From NCBI RefSeq assembly GCF_000739635.1, contig NZ_BATQ01000175.1:1-64000 (forward strand): a stretch of 64,000 nucleotides of DNA. The letters are read 5' to 3'. Shown piece after piece: positions 28,042-36,739 of this stretch (positions within the stretch are counted from its first letter, which is position 1; the number at the start of each line of letters is the position of its first letter). This stretch comes from Verrucomicrobium sp. BvORR034. GTDB taxonomy: Bacteria > Verrucomicrobiota > Verrucomicrobiia > Verrucomicrobiales > Verrucomicrobiaceae. A program made the position numbers and the translations under genes. The notes beneath the pieces were generated by a model. The model made no database searches. It was given only the letters and a program-made list of their open reading frames with translations, and was not told the DNA's origin.

Positions 28042-30918
28042 TCACTTTCGGGAACACAGCCAGGCCACCAGGTCACAGAGCTCCTGTTCACTCATCGTCA
28101 TGTCCAACCCCATGGGCATGAGACTCGTCGTGAGGGCGGTTTGCGCAGAGATGCGGTCATGCGCGAGGCTCTTCTCCTGCCCGGCCAGATCCACCAGCAA
28201 AAGCCCCTCCGCGGTGTGACTGCGGATCAGCCCCATGTGGCTCTGTCCATCTGACGTCTCAATCGCATGGGTTTCATAGTCACGAGCCAGGGTGGCACTG
28301 GGAAACAGGATGCTCTCCAACAGATCGCGTTCCCGGCGGATGGCTCCGATGTGACTGAGGTCAGGTCCAATGGCCCGCCCCAAGCCCGCCACCTGATGGC
28401 AGGCCACGCAAGTGCCCCGTCCAGTTTCAAACAGTTTGCCCCCTTCCTGAGGACGGCCCTTCTCTTTGACGAGCGTGGCCAGCGCTTCCAGCCGCCGCTT
28501 CTTGAGTTCGATGGCGTCATGCGCCTTCTCCAATGACGGACGCAACCCGGCAAAGACGTCCGCCGGCCAGTCACTGCAGAGCGTCCGGACAGTGCTTTCC
28601 TCGATGCTACCCAATGCTGGGGACGCCGCCAGGGCCCGAGCGATCAGCCGCCCCTGCTCTGGCTTGCCGTATTTCCGCAATCCCTTGAGCCATTCGGCCA
28701 GCTCCAACGGTCCACACAGGGGCAACTCAGCCAGTACCGCAGCCAGTTGGGTGTCCGTCAGCCGGGCCGCCGCAAGCATCCGCACAGCCTCGATGCGGGC
28801 TGCGATATTGACCGGGTCCGCTGCCGCCTTGGAGAGGAGGTCAAAGGAGGCGCTGCGCACCGCCCCACCCGAAGACGAAAGTGCCGCCAGGGCTTTCAAA
28901 CGCAGCGACGATGGCTGAGCATCCTCGGCCGCGATGCGTTCCAGGACAGGATCGAACTGGGGAGACTTCAATCGCTGCACGACGCCAAGCAGCACGGGCA
29001 AGGTATCCTTCCCGGCTGCCCCCGGCTCGGCCAGACGGGTCAGGTCCGCCAAAAGCGGAGCGATGATGCCTTCCACCGAAGGGACGGCAGTCGACTGGGC
29101 GGCGATCTGCAACGCCAGACGCCGGGTGCCCGCGTCCGCATGGGCCAGCATGCGGGCCAGAACCTGCGCCGCCGCCGGATTGCCCAGCCGGTTCTTCAAG
29201 ACCCTCTCTACCACGGCCGATTGGCCCGGCGCAAGCTGACTGCCCTGCAACCATTCTTGAAACGTCGCGACATTGGCATCGACCGCCTCGGGGATCAAAT
29301 CGAGGCCAAACAGGGCCGCCTCCTTCGTCAAGGGCTGATCATTGCCGAGACCACTGGCGAGGCTGACCAGCCGCACGCTGTACGCGGCGCGGTCCGCCGC
29401 AGGTCCGCTGCCGTCGATCCGGGAAAAGTTGGCCGCTCGAACCTCCCGACTCCGCAGGCGGTCGTTCGCTGGAGATCCTCCGCTACTGAGAAGGTCCTGC
29501 GCCGACGTCAAGGCAGCCAGAGCCCGGATGCCCGCGTGCTCCAATGCAGGATCCACCTCGGATGCGAGAAGCTTTTTCAGTGGTTCAAGCAGGGTTTTGA
29601 GGTCAGCCCGGCGCGCCAGGGCATCGCAAGCCATCCTTTGCCGGGACGGAACGCCGGACGTCAACGCAGCGCGAACCTCCTCTTCCTTCTGCCATATCCA
29701 GGGAGTGCCAGGAGATGGCGGGGGAGCTTCCTGAACCAGGCGGGTCGATTGAGCCCCAGACCCGCTCTTCCGGATGCGGTAAACCGCCCCTGTCACATCC
29801 GGTTTGGCCATGAGACTGCTCGGACAACCAATGCGAAACCACCCTCCCGTGTCGAGCACCAGCAACGAACCATCGCGGTCTTCAATCACATCCGTCAGGT
29901 GCGCCTCGGGGTCGTGGATCTTCAGAAACTCACGTTCGACCGCTTTGTAGGTCGACCCAAAAGGCTCCAGTTCCATCCTCACCACCCGCTGCGTGTTGAA
30001 GTGGGTGACGAACAGGGTGTGCCTCCCAGGTGATGAAGGAAACAACGCACCGGTCCGGTCAAACGTGCAGCCTGAGACGGCCACATGACCGAAGTTGTGG
30101 ATCACCGGCATGTGTTCCAGCGTTCTGGGCAGGCCGGTGATGGCCTTCATCATGTCCGCCCGCTCGTACACTCCGCCCTCCAGCCAGTGCATGAGGGTGT
30201 CACCGCGAGGCTGGGAGTGATAGAGATTGCAGGTCCCGATGATGTCGCCTTCGGGAGTGAAATCGATTTCAGTGGGATTGTCCGCGCATCCGAGTGAGTG
30301 CCACCGCACATCGGAGCCGTCCGGCTGGCACGACCAGATCCCCGAAGCCAGGCCTTCATGGACGAGCGCTCCGTCAGCACCCTGCACCACGCGGTGCCCC
30401 TTGCGGCCATGGCACCAGTAAAGCCTGCCATTGGGATGAAGAAACGGGCCATGGATGTCGGCCGCGTTGCCTGTGTAGTCGAAGCCGCCCACGATCATCG
30501 TCCGATCCTCCGCCACCCCATCGCCATCGGCGTCCCGCAACCGCCAGATGCCGGGAGGAGAGGCAACGTAGAGAGCACCCTGATGCCAGCAGGCCCCCTG
30601 GGGAAAGGTCATCTTGTCCGCAAAGACAGTCGCACGGTCATAGACTCCGTCCGCATTGTCATCCACCAGCTTGAGGACCCGATTGGGTAGCTGGGTTTCC
30701 AATTCCACTTTGTTCAGGTTGAGGCCCGCCGCATCTCCCAGGTAGAGCGCCCCCTGCGGATCCACACAGCCCATGATCGGGTGACGCACCAACGGCGGCG
30801 CGACGGCGGCAACCAGCTCCAGGCCTTCCGGCAAGGTGTACCGCGGAGGCGCGGCCGATCCCGGTTGTGACCCAAAGTGATACAATAGTGCTGCCAAAAC
30901 GATAGATTTCCGACTCAT
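28042..30918 (-). CDS. PVC-type haem-binding CxxCH protein (putative membrane-bound dehydrogenase)
   Basis: A 958-residue exported protein. After a signal peptide, residues about 30-400 form a beta-propeller of the glucose/sorbosone dehydrogenase-like kind (GCVDPQGALYLGDAAGLN, VIEDRDGSLLVLDTGGWFRIG). Residues about 420-800 are HEAT-like helical repeats. The C-terminal cytochrome c domain has CVACH at about 836-840, DLSHIG and a Met-containing tail (TSLMPMGLDMTMSEQELCDLVAWL). This propeller/HEAT/cytochrome layout is a well-known PVC paralogous family whose substrates are mostly unknown; a role in extracellular oxidation of carbohydrates is inferred. One haem only. Confidence 0.9.
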   Translation of the reverse strand: MSRKSIVLAALLYHFGSQPGSAAPPRYTLPEGLELVAAVAPPLVRHPIMGCVDPQGALYLGDAAGLNLNKVELETQLPNRVLKLVDDNADGVYDRATVFADKMTFPQGACWHQGALYVASPPGIWRLRDADGDGVAEDRTMIVGGFDYTGNAADIHGPFLHPNGRLYWCHGRKGHRVVQGADGALVHEGLASGIWSCQPDGSDVRWHSLGCADNPTEIDFTPEGDIIGTCNLYHSQPRGDTLMHWLEGGVYERADMMKAITGLPRTLEHMPVIHNFGHVAVSGCTFDRTGALFPSSPGRHTLFVTHFNTQRVVRMELEPFGSTYKAVEREFLKIHDPEAHLTDVIEDRDGSLLVLDTGGWFRIGCPSSLMAKPDVTGAVYRIRKSGSGAQSTRLVQEAPPPSPGTPWIWQKEEEVRAALTSGVPSRQRMACDALARRADLKTLLEPLKKLLASEVDPALEHAGIRALAALTSAQDLLSSGGSPANDRLRSREVRAANFSRIDGSGPAADRAAYSVRLVSLASGLGNDQPLTKEAALFGLDLIPEAVDANVATFQEWLQGSQLAPGQSAVVERVLKNRLGNPAAAQVLARMLAHADAGTRRLALQIAAQSTAVPSVEGIIAPLLADLTRLAEPGAAGKDTLPVLLGVVQRLKSPQFDPVLERIAAEDAQPSSLRLKALAALSSSGGAVRSASFDLLSKAAADPVNIAARIEAVRMLAAARLTDTQLAAVLAELPLCGPLELAEWLKGLRKYGKPEQGRLIARALAASPALGSIEESTVRTLCSDWPADVFAGLRPSLEKAHDAIELKKRRLEALATLVKEKGRPQEGGKLFETGRGTCVACHQVAGLGRAIGPDLSHIGAIRRERDLLESILFPSATLARDYETHAIETSDGQSHMGLIRSHTAEGLLLVDLAGQEKSLAHDRISAQTALTTSLMPMGLDMTMSEQELCDLVAWLCSRK

Positions 30919-30962
30919 GGCCGGAGAACTACGTCATAAAAGCGTGCCTTTTGTCAGCCGAA

Positions 30963-32489
30963 TCACCTTTCCGCCAATGGGCGCGGTTCTCTGGCGGCAG
31001 AGAGCGCCTCGCGCACCCGATCCTCGAGCAGGACTTCGTATTCCGCATGGCGCCGCTCCAGAAAGGCGCGGGTGGTCTTCATCACTGCCATGAGCTTGGG
31101 GCTGGAGGAAGGATGGCGGCTGGCCAGACTCTCGTAGCGATCCATCAGTTTCAAGACGGTCTCCCGGCTTAACTCCGTGCTCAGTCGCTCACGGACGAAC
31201 TGCTGGTAGGTCTGCCGATACTCGGCGTTGTTGTCGAAGAGCCGGTTGAAAAGACGAGCGCGATCTCCCAGAAGAACCTCGAAAGAATCCGTGGAGGGGC
31301 GCAAAGGCCCCTGGGCAGTTTGATGCACGCCTTCATCAAAAGCCCAGTCCATGTCCCAGACCAGCGATTGCCAGACCGCCTGGGGATTCCGCCGGTCGCG
31401 GAAATAAGCCCCCTGATTGTTGTCACCCGTGGCGGTGAAGCTCATGGCCAGCACCCAGGCATTCAGATCCTGCAGATTGAACTTGGCCGCCTCTTCCTCC
31501 ATGAGGATCGGGTTGCGAGGACGACGGACCCAACGACGCCACTCGATGTAGGCTTCGTTTTCGACGGGTTCACGAGACTTCAGACGGACCCACTCCACAT
31601 CTGCCATACCGAACCGCCCCTCGACGAAGTCCGGGGACTGATGCTCATAGAGGAAGAAGGGAGAGCGAATCTCGGTCCCATTGAGGAAAACGATGGCGGG
31701 AACGCACCGGGACACTTTGCACCCTGCGAGGGCGGCGATTTCCGTGGCGAGCGCGGCATTGAACCGGCTGGGATGATCGGCATTGCTCAACACCAGTTCC
31801 CGGAGCGGCGGTGCATCCTCGCCAAAAAACAATCCTGCGGGCCCCGTCTCATACCCCCCATATTCTTCGCGGAAGCGCAAGCCGAAGCTCTTCGCGGGAA
31901 GCGTGCGGCTATGGCCACCGTGAATCCGGAGCCCAATGGGAGACTCAATGAGCAACCGCGATTTTTGCCAGGCAGAAAACCATGCAGGACGCTCCGCCTC
32001 CCGGTTGTGCTCCAGTGGATGCGTGACGATGCCGTGATCGGGATCGAAGAGTTCACTGCTGCGGCAAACGAGGGAGATGACGACCGTATCCGCTGGCAAC
32101 GCCGCCACACGGGACGCGAGCAGGGCCGTGGAGGGTGGACTCCCCTGCTCCAGCAAGGCGGCCGCCGGGGCCGGGCACGGCTGTTTGAAGAGGGCCACCG
32201 CCTCTTTTGAAAAGGCTGCCAGATCCTCTGGTTCGCAGTACTTGTGGCTCATCTGCAACAAGCCCATGCGGATGAGCGCAGCGTTGCGGCTGGTCACCGC
32301 ATCGCGCCCCAGCACGAGCTCAGGTGCCGACCGGTCCTGATAAGCTTCCAGACCTTCCAGCGGGAAGAACTCCACAAGGACGGCCATTCCGACCAGCAGC
32401 ATGGCGCACGGCACCACCAGCAGGGAGCGTCTGCGACTGCGTGGGAAGGCAACGGGTTGAGGCACCGGCTCAGAGGGGTTCTCAAGCAT
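30963..32489 (-). CDS. CotH kinase family protein
   Basis: A 508-residue CotH-like protein, a relative of spore-coat kinase CotH that phosphorylates proteins. One N-terminal membrane segment (about 22-40, SLLVVPCAMLLVGMAVLVEF) suggests membrane anchoring with an outer domain. The nucleotide-binding features GLRIHGGHSRTLPAKSFGLRF and WQSLVWDMDWAFDEG match the family motifs. The ATG at 32489 overlaps the stop of the upstream DUF4956 gene by 8 bases, which argues for translational coupling; the longer start at 32525 would add 12 residues inside that gene. Last gene of the VTC-DUF4956-CotH operon. Confidence 0.85.
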   Translation of the reverse strand: MLENPSEPVPQPVAFPRSRRRSLLVVPCAMLLVGMAVLVEFFPLEGLEAYQDRSAPELVLGRDAVTSRNAALIRMGLLQMSHKYCEPEDLAAFSKEAVALFKQPCPAPAAALLEQGSPPSTALLASRVAALPADTVVISLVCRSSELFDPDHGIVTHPLEHNREAERPAWFSAWQKSRLLIESPIGLRIHGGHSRTLPAKSFGLRFREEYGGYETGPAGLFFGEDAPPLRELVLSNADHPSRFNAALATEIAALAGCKVSRCVPAIVFLNGTEIRSPFFLYEHQSPDFVEGRFGMADVEWVRLKSREPVENEAYIEWRRWVRRPRNPILMEEEAAKFNLQDLNAWVLAMSFTATGDNNQGAYFRDRRNPQAVWQSLVWDMDWAFDEGVHQTAQGPLRPSTDSFEVLLGDRARLFNRLFDNNAEYRQTYQQFVRERLSTELSRETVLKLMDRYESLASRHPSSSPKLMAVMKTTRAFLERRHAEYEVLLEDRVREALSAAREPRPLAER

Positions 32490-33198
32490 TGGCGTGGCCG
32501 TGGTAGTAGAGCCCCAACTTGGCATCCGGGAGTTGTTCCTGCAGCTTCCGCTCCAGCTCGGCCGACTTTACCAGCGAGACCTTTTGGAAGGACCAGGTGA
32601 GCACGCACTCGCTGTCTGCCGTGGAGAGGCTGTCGAAGGAAGGGCGCCTCAGGTGGGCCTCGATGATCGGCACCAGTGCCGGCAAGGCATTGCGGTATTG
32701 ATCCACACTGCAGCGGATGACGAGGGTGCCTGAACCGGAGCGACGACTTAGAAAAGCCGGGCTCCAGCGCAAAATCGCCATGGCGACGCCAGCGGCTACG
32801 AGGATGGCGATGAGGAAGGCCACGTTAAACGAGGCGCAACACAGGGCCGAGGCAATCACCAGCATGATGAAGCCAATCTCCTCTGGCTCCTTGATGGGGG
32901 TGCGGAAACGGACGACGGACAGTGATCCCAGCAATCCCAACGACAAGGGAAGTGAGAACTGCACACAGATGAAAATGGCGGTGACCGCGAGGCTGATCAG
33001 CGGGAAGGCCCGGTGCACATTGCTGCCGGTGGCCCGGGAGCCAAAGAACGCACTGTAAGCCCAGGACAGCAGAATCGATGATGCCAGAGACGCGGCCAGG
33101 CTCAGGGAAAGCGTGGCCAAACCCAGATCCGCCACCTCCCGCACGTCTCCGCCAAACATCACCACGCCAGCGGCGCGCTTAAGTTCCTCAATGGTCAT
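32482..33198 (-). CDS. DUF4956 membrane protein
   Basis: A 238-residue protein with four membrane helices in residues about 25-145 and a cytoplasmic C-terminal domain of about 80 residues. The hallmark GLLGSLSVVRFRTPIKEPEEIGFIMLVIA identifies DUF4956. Such proteins are commonly encoded beside VTC-domain and CotH genes, as here; they are proposed to act in a membrane complex but have no proven activity. Start overlaps the VTC stop by four bases (ATGA), and its own stop overlaps the CotH start. Confidence 0.9.
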   Translation of the reverse strand: MTIEELKRAAGVVMFGGDVREVADLGLATLSLSLAASLASSILLSWAYSAFFGSRATGSNVHRAFPLISLAVTAIFICVQFSLPLSLGLLGSLSVVRFRTPIKEPEEIGFIMLVIASALCCASFNVAFLIAILVAAGVAMAILRWSPAFLSRRSGSGTLVIRCSVDQYRNALPALVPIIEAHLRRPSFDSLSTADSECVLTWSFQKVSLVKSAELERKLQEQLPDAKLGLYYHGHANA

Positions 33199-33926
33199 GC
33201 CTGCTCACCGTGGGGTTGAAGATTGCGCACCGTCAGAAAGTACTTGGACACCGCCGCACGCCGGGCCCCAAAACGCGGAAGGGCTCGCAGCGCAGGCAGC
33301 GGGTGGATGCTGCGCCCCTTTTGCTCAAAGACATCAAAGGGCAATACCCCACCATGCGCGGGCGGCATCACCCCACTGCGGGTGCGCACGGCGCGGATGT
33401 CAGAGTCCAGGCAGAAGGTCTCGGGGAAGACCGCATGCTGCCACCGCTGCCTCAGATAGCGAATCTCCACGACCGGCCTCAGTCCCCCGGCGGGAAGCTG
33501 TAGATTTGCAGGAAGGTTCGATCGGTACAGGTCAGCTAGTCGCGGATCATCCAGAGACCAGCTGGCCAGGGTCGACGCCGGGATGGGCAACGCCACGCGG
33601 TGCTTCGTCCGCGCGACTCCCTCCTTGAGCTTGACCTCCAGATGGGCAGGCACCGGCAGGATCTCTCCTGATGGGGAGGCGTACCAACGGATGCGATACT
33701 TGGACTTGAAGTAGTCGCTGGCCTCCTTCTCACGGAATGAGGCCTGATCCGGCGTGTCAAAATAGATGGAGCACACCGTGCATAGCCCATGCGTCGGATG
33801 GGCCACAAACTGTGACTGCAACCAGGAACGGAACGCGGGGGACTGCTGTCGGGGTATGAGAAACTTGATCTCCTGCTCCCCGGCTGGCGGAAGTGGGGAA
33901 AGGAAACGCGGGGTGGGAAACTTCAT
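33195..33926 (-). CDS. VTC-domain (polyphosphate polymerase-like) protein
   Basis: A 243-residue single-domain protein of the VTC family, whose eukaryotic members make polyphosphate inside a tunnel of beta strands. Visible tunnel residues are EQEIKFLIP, CSIYFDTPDQASF, KSKYRIRWYA, HLEVKLKEGVARTKHRV and PVVEIRYLRQRW, all charged strands pointing inward, and the final KYFLTV. SPX and membrane parts of yeast VTC are absent. First of three overlapping genes; its product and DUF4956 may form the equivalent of a two-part membrane complex. Polymer or other nucleotide product is inferred. Confidence 0.85.
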   Translation of the reverse strand: MKFPTPRFLSPLPPAGEQEIKFLIPRQQSPAFRSWLQSQFVAHPTHGLCTVCSIYFDTPDQASFREKEASDYFKSKYRIRWYASPSGEILPVPAHLEVKLKEGVARTKHRVALPIPASTLASWSLDDPRLADLYRSNLPANLQLPAGGLRPVVEIRYLRQRWQHAVFPETFCLDSDIRAVRTRSGVMPPAHGGVLPFDVFEQKGRSIHPLPALRALPRFGARRAAVSKYFLTVRNLQPHGEQA

Positions 33927-34004
33927 TCTTTGGGGGAACGCCTGCGCTAAGGGCCACTTTCCCGCTCCTCAAATGAAGATTTGTTCAGCCCCCGACTTCG
34001 ATGG

Positions 34005-34547
34005 TCATTCCAGAACCTCTTTTACCAGCCACTCCTGGACAACAGCATAAAACTCATAACGCATGTAAGCAGTAAAGCGCTCAGAGAAGTCGAGACCCTT
34101 GACGGTATCTGGATCAGGGTGAGGTTCGAACTCCTGCCCCGCAGGGTGCAGGACGAACCGCTGGTCGAGCATCAACCGGGCCTGATTGAGTGCGCTGAAC
34201 CAGGCCATCGCATGGTCAAGCGGGATGGAAACACGATAACGCTCCTCATCGGGCTCTTCCTCCAGGGTAAAGGTCTCCAACCCATCGAGATCCGCGAGCA
34301 AAGTGCCGACATCCTCCGCAAACTGGTTCTCCAGATCTTCGGTGACGAACTCGGACCAATCCTCCAGGAACTCGCCCTCCCGCAGCTCATCCTTGGCCGC
34401 CACAGGGCTGGGCACCATCCGGGCCCGCCCCTCGGGACAATCGGTCATGCTCGCATCCTCTGCTGCCTGACGCAGCAATGTGACATGGATGTCCTCCATG
34501 TCCCCCAACTGCCACGTTCCCGTGGTCTTTTGAACGCTCAATCGCAT
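34005..34547 (-). CDS. DUF2017-like protein, clpS partner
   Basis: A 180-residue, acidic, helical cytoplasmic protein. It lies 15 bases after clpS, the arrangement known for DUF2017 genes in Actinobacteria; the sequence features LREGEFLEDWSEFV and YRVSIPLDHAMAWFSALNQARLMLDQRF fit that family loosely. I chose the ATG at 34547 because a GAGGAG ribosome site lies about ten bases before it; a GTG two codons earlier is too near that site. Function is unknown; a role in regulated proteolysis is suggested only by context. Confidence 0.75.
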   Translation of the reverse strand: MRLSVQKTTGTWQLGDMEDIHVTLLRQAAEDASMTDCPEGRARMVPSPVAAKDELREGEFLEDWSEFVTEDLENQFAEDVGTLLADLDGLETFTLEEEPDEERYRVSIPLDHAMAWFSALNQARLMLDQRFVLHPAGQEFEPHPDPDTVKGLDFSERFTAYMRYEFYAVVQEWLVKEVLE

Positions 34548-34562
34548 GGGCACAACACTCCT

Positions 34563-34859
34563 CTAGTCTGACTTCTCCAAGGTGGCGAGCAACTGGTGCC
34601 CATGTAGTTCCCGGACGTAGTGCTCCGCTTTCTCCCTGCGCCCCGTCCATACCTGGCTGCGCCCCTCCTGATGCACCTGGAGCATGAGACGCTGCGCCTC
34701 CTTGTCCGTGTAACCAAAGATCTTTCGAATCACGTGGGCAACGTAGCTCATCAAATTCACCGGGTCGTTGTGAATGATCACATGCCAGGGTGAATCCAGA
34801 GCCACGCTCGGGTCGGTCTCGACCAAGGTCTGTTTATCGGGGGTGGCGATGGAGGGCAT
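34563..34859 (-). CDS. clpS: ATP-dependent Clp protease adaptor ClpS
   Basis: Delivers N-degron substrates to ClpAP. The 98 residues include the signature WHVIIHNDPVNLMSYVAHVIRKIFGYTDKEAQRLMLQVHQEGRSQVW, with the Asn-Asp-Pro turn of the N-degron pocket, followed by EKAEHYVRELHGHQLLATLE. Length is normal. It is divergent from cysH (174 bases) and leads the clpS-DUF2017 pair. Confidence 0.96.
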   Translation of the reverse strand: MPSIATPDKQTLVETDPSVALDSPWHVIIHNDPVNLMSYVAHVIRKIFGYTDKEAQRLMLQVHQEGRSQVWTGRREKAEHYVRELHGHQLLATLEKSD

Positions 34860-35033
34860 AGTCTGATCTTATACAAAATACGATGCTGGAGCAAATCGAG
34901 GGGACGGCATTTCACGCCTTGTGTACCACTGCATATCCAAGGCCAAAAGACGGAGAAAGTTGCCCTAAACCGCCGAGGAAGTTTCTATTTCCTACTTGTC
35001 ATATCGGGAAATGGGAATTAATTTCGCCACCCC

Positions 35034-35696
35034 ATGACTTTTGACCAGGTTGCCGCTCTCAATGACACTGTAAAGGGCTTCTCCCCCTTGGAACTCACCC
35101 GCTGGGCTATCGAGCAAGCAGCGGGAAAGGCCATTGTGACGACGAATTTTCGTCCCTATGAGGCGGTCATCCTGCACCTCGCGACCCAAGCCCAAGCAGA
35201 TATCCCCGTGCTCTGGGTCGATCACGGCACCAATTTGCCCGAGACCTACCGTTTCGCGGAAAAGAGCCGCACGCAGCTCTCCCTGAATCTTCGCCCTTAC
35301 CTGCCACTCATGACCGCCGCCCACTGGCTGGCGCTGAATGGGGGAAGCATTCCGATGCCGGATGAGGTGGAGCGCGTAGAGAGTTTCAGCCGCATCATGA
35401 AGCTCGAGCCGTTCGAGCGCGGGATGAGAGAACTCGCCCCCTCCGTGTGGATCACCGCCTTGCGCAAGGAGCAAAACCCGCAGCGCGCCGCCACCCTCAA
35501 GCCCGTGATGTGGGATGAGAAGTTTCAGACGCTGAAGGTGAACCCCATCCTCGAATGGACCCCGGTGGAAATGGAGGCCTACCTCGCTGAGTTCGAATTG
35601 CCCAACGAGCGCACCTACTACGATCCTGCCAAAGGTGACGAAAAACACGAGTGCGGCCTGCACGCGAAGCTCGTGACTGATGTCGCCAAGGGCTAA
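35034..35696 (+). CDS. cysH: Phosphoadenylyl-sulfate (PAPS) reductase
   Basis: Reduces activated sulfate to sulfite with thioredoxin. The 220-residue protein has the PP-loop-like fold (IVTTNFRPYEAVILHL, VLWVDHGTNLPETYRFAE) and the C-terminal ECGLH motif with the catalytic cysteine. The paired cysteine motifs that bind a [4Fe-4S] cluster in APS reductases are absent: ECGLH holds the only cysteine. This makes it a PAPS-type enzyme by family rule. It heads the cysH-cysD-cysN run, with cysD 64 bases after its stop. A TTGTCA-(16)-TTAATT pair just upstream is a possible but weak promoter. Confidence 0.92.
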   Translation: MTFDQVAALNDTVKGFSPLELTRWAIEQAAGKAIVTTNFRPYEAVILHLATQAQADIPVLWVDHGTNLPETYRFAEKSRTQLSLNLRPYLPLMTAAHWLALNGGSIPMPDEVERVESFSRIMKLEPFERGMRELAPSVWITALRKEQNPQRAATLKPVMWDEKFQTLKVNPILEWTPVEMEAYLAEFELPNERTYYDPAKGDEKHECGLHAKLVTDVAKG

Positions 35697-35760
35697 CTCC
35701 CAGCCTGACCTGCCAGCCCGCCCGCCCATGTCATCCCGCCTCCAGTCTCAGACTTCTTCC

Positions 35761-36672
35761 ATGTCATCCTCCATCACGCACCTCCAGTACCTCGAAAGCG
35801 AGGCGATCTACATTTTGCGCGAGACGGCGGCCCAGTTTGGCAAGCCCGCCATGCTGTTCTCCGGCGGCAAAGATTCGATCGTCATGGCCTGGCTCGCCCG
35901 CAAGGCGTTCCACCCTGCGCATCTCCCCTTCCCGCTGGTCCATATCGACACGGGGCACAATTTCCCCGAGGCGATTGAATACCGCGACTGGTTCGTGAAT
36001 GAGATCAAAGCCACTCTCGTGGTGGGCTCCGTGCAGAAGAGCATTGATGAAGGACGCGCCGTCGAGGAAAAGGGCCACAACGCCAGCCGCAACAAGCTGC
36101 AGACGGTGACGCTGCTCGACACGATCGAAGCGCATGAATATGACGCCTGCCTTGGCGGTGGACGCCGTGATGAAGAGAAGGCCCGCGCCAAGGAGCGCTT
36201 CTTCTCCCATCGCGATGAATTTGGCCAGTGGGACCCCAAGAACCAGCGCCCTGAGCTCTGGAACATCTTCAACGGCCGCAAGAACTACGGCGAACACTTC
36301 CGCGTGTTCCCGCTGAGCAACTGGACGGAGATGGACGTCTGGCAGTACATCCGCCAGGAAAACATCCCCCTGCCCAATCTCTACTTCTCCCACCAGCGCC
36401 GGGTCATCGAGCGCCACGGCCAGCTTCTGGATGCCGAGACTGGCTTCGTCCAGCTCCTGGATGAGGAAAAGCCCCGGATCAAGGAAATGACGGTGCGCTT
36501 CCGCACGGTTGGCGACGCCACCTGCACAGGTGCCGTTCTTTCCGATGCCAGCAGCATTGACGATGTGGTGGCCGAGGTGGCTGCCGCGCGGCAGACGGAG
36601 CGCGGGACCCGCGCAGACGACCGCCGCTCTGAGACGGCCATGGAGGACCGCAAGAAGGAAGGTTACTTCTGA
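35761..36672 (+). CDS. cysD: Sulfate adenylyltransferase small subunit
   Basis: With CysN it makes adenylyl sulfate from ATP and sulfate. The 303 residues carry the PP-loop SGGKDS at 34-39, VHIDTGHNFPEAIEYRD, GGGRRDEEKARAKERFFS and WNIFNGRKNYGEHFRVFPLSNWTEMDVWQYI. In-frame starts at 35680 and 35728 exist, the first overlapping cysH; the ATG at 35761 gives the usual N-terminus (SITHLQYLESEAIYILRE). Middle gene of the sulfate operon. Confidence 0.95.
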   Translation: MSSSITHLQYLESEAIYILRETAAQFGKPAMLFSGGKDSIVMAWLARKAFHPAHLPFPLVHIDTGHNFPEAIEYRDWFVNEIKATLVVGSVQKSIDEGRAVEEKGHNASRNKLQTVTLLDTIEAHEYDACLGGGRRDEEKARAKERFFSHRDEFGQWDPKNQRPELWNIFNGRKNYGEHFRVFPLSNWTEMDVWQYIRQENIPLPNLYFSHQRRVIERHGQLLDAETGFVQLLDEEKPRIKEMTVRFRTVGDATCTGAVLSDASSIDDVVAEVAAARQTERGTRADDRRSETAMEDRKKEGYF

Positions 36673-36739
36673 GTTGAGATTCACCCGGCCCCGTTCCGCC
36701 CCCCTCCTTTCCCTCCGCTTCTAGGAAAAAATAGTTTGT

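Noticed and set aside
28747-30033. 428-codon plus-strand open frame
   Set aside because: It is antisense to the PVC cytochrome HEAT and propeller regions, with basic, low-motif sequence.
34862-35033. SAM or other sulfur riboswitch upstream of cysH
   Set aside because: The leader after any plausible promoter is too short and I see no riboswitch core helices.
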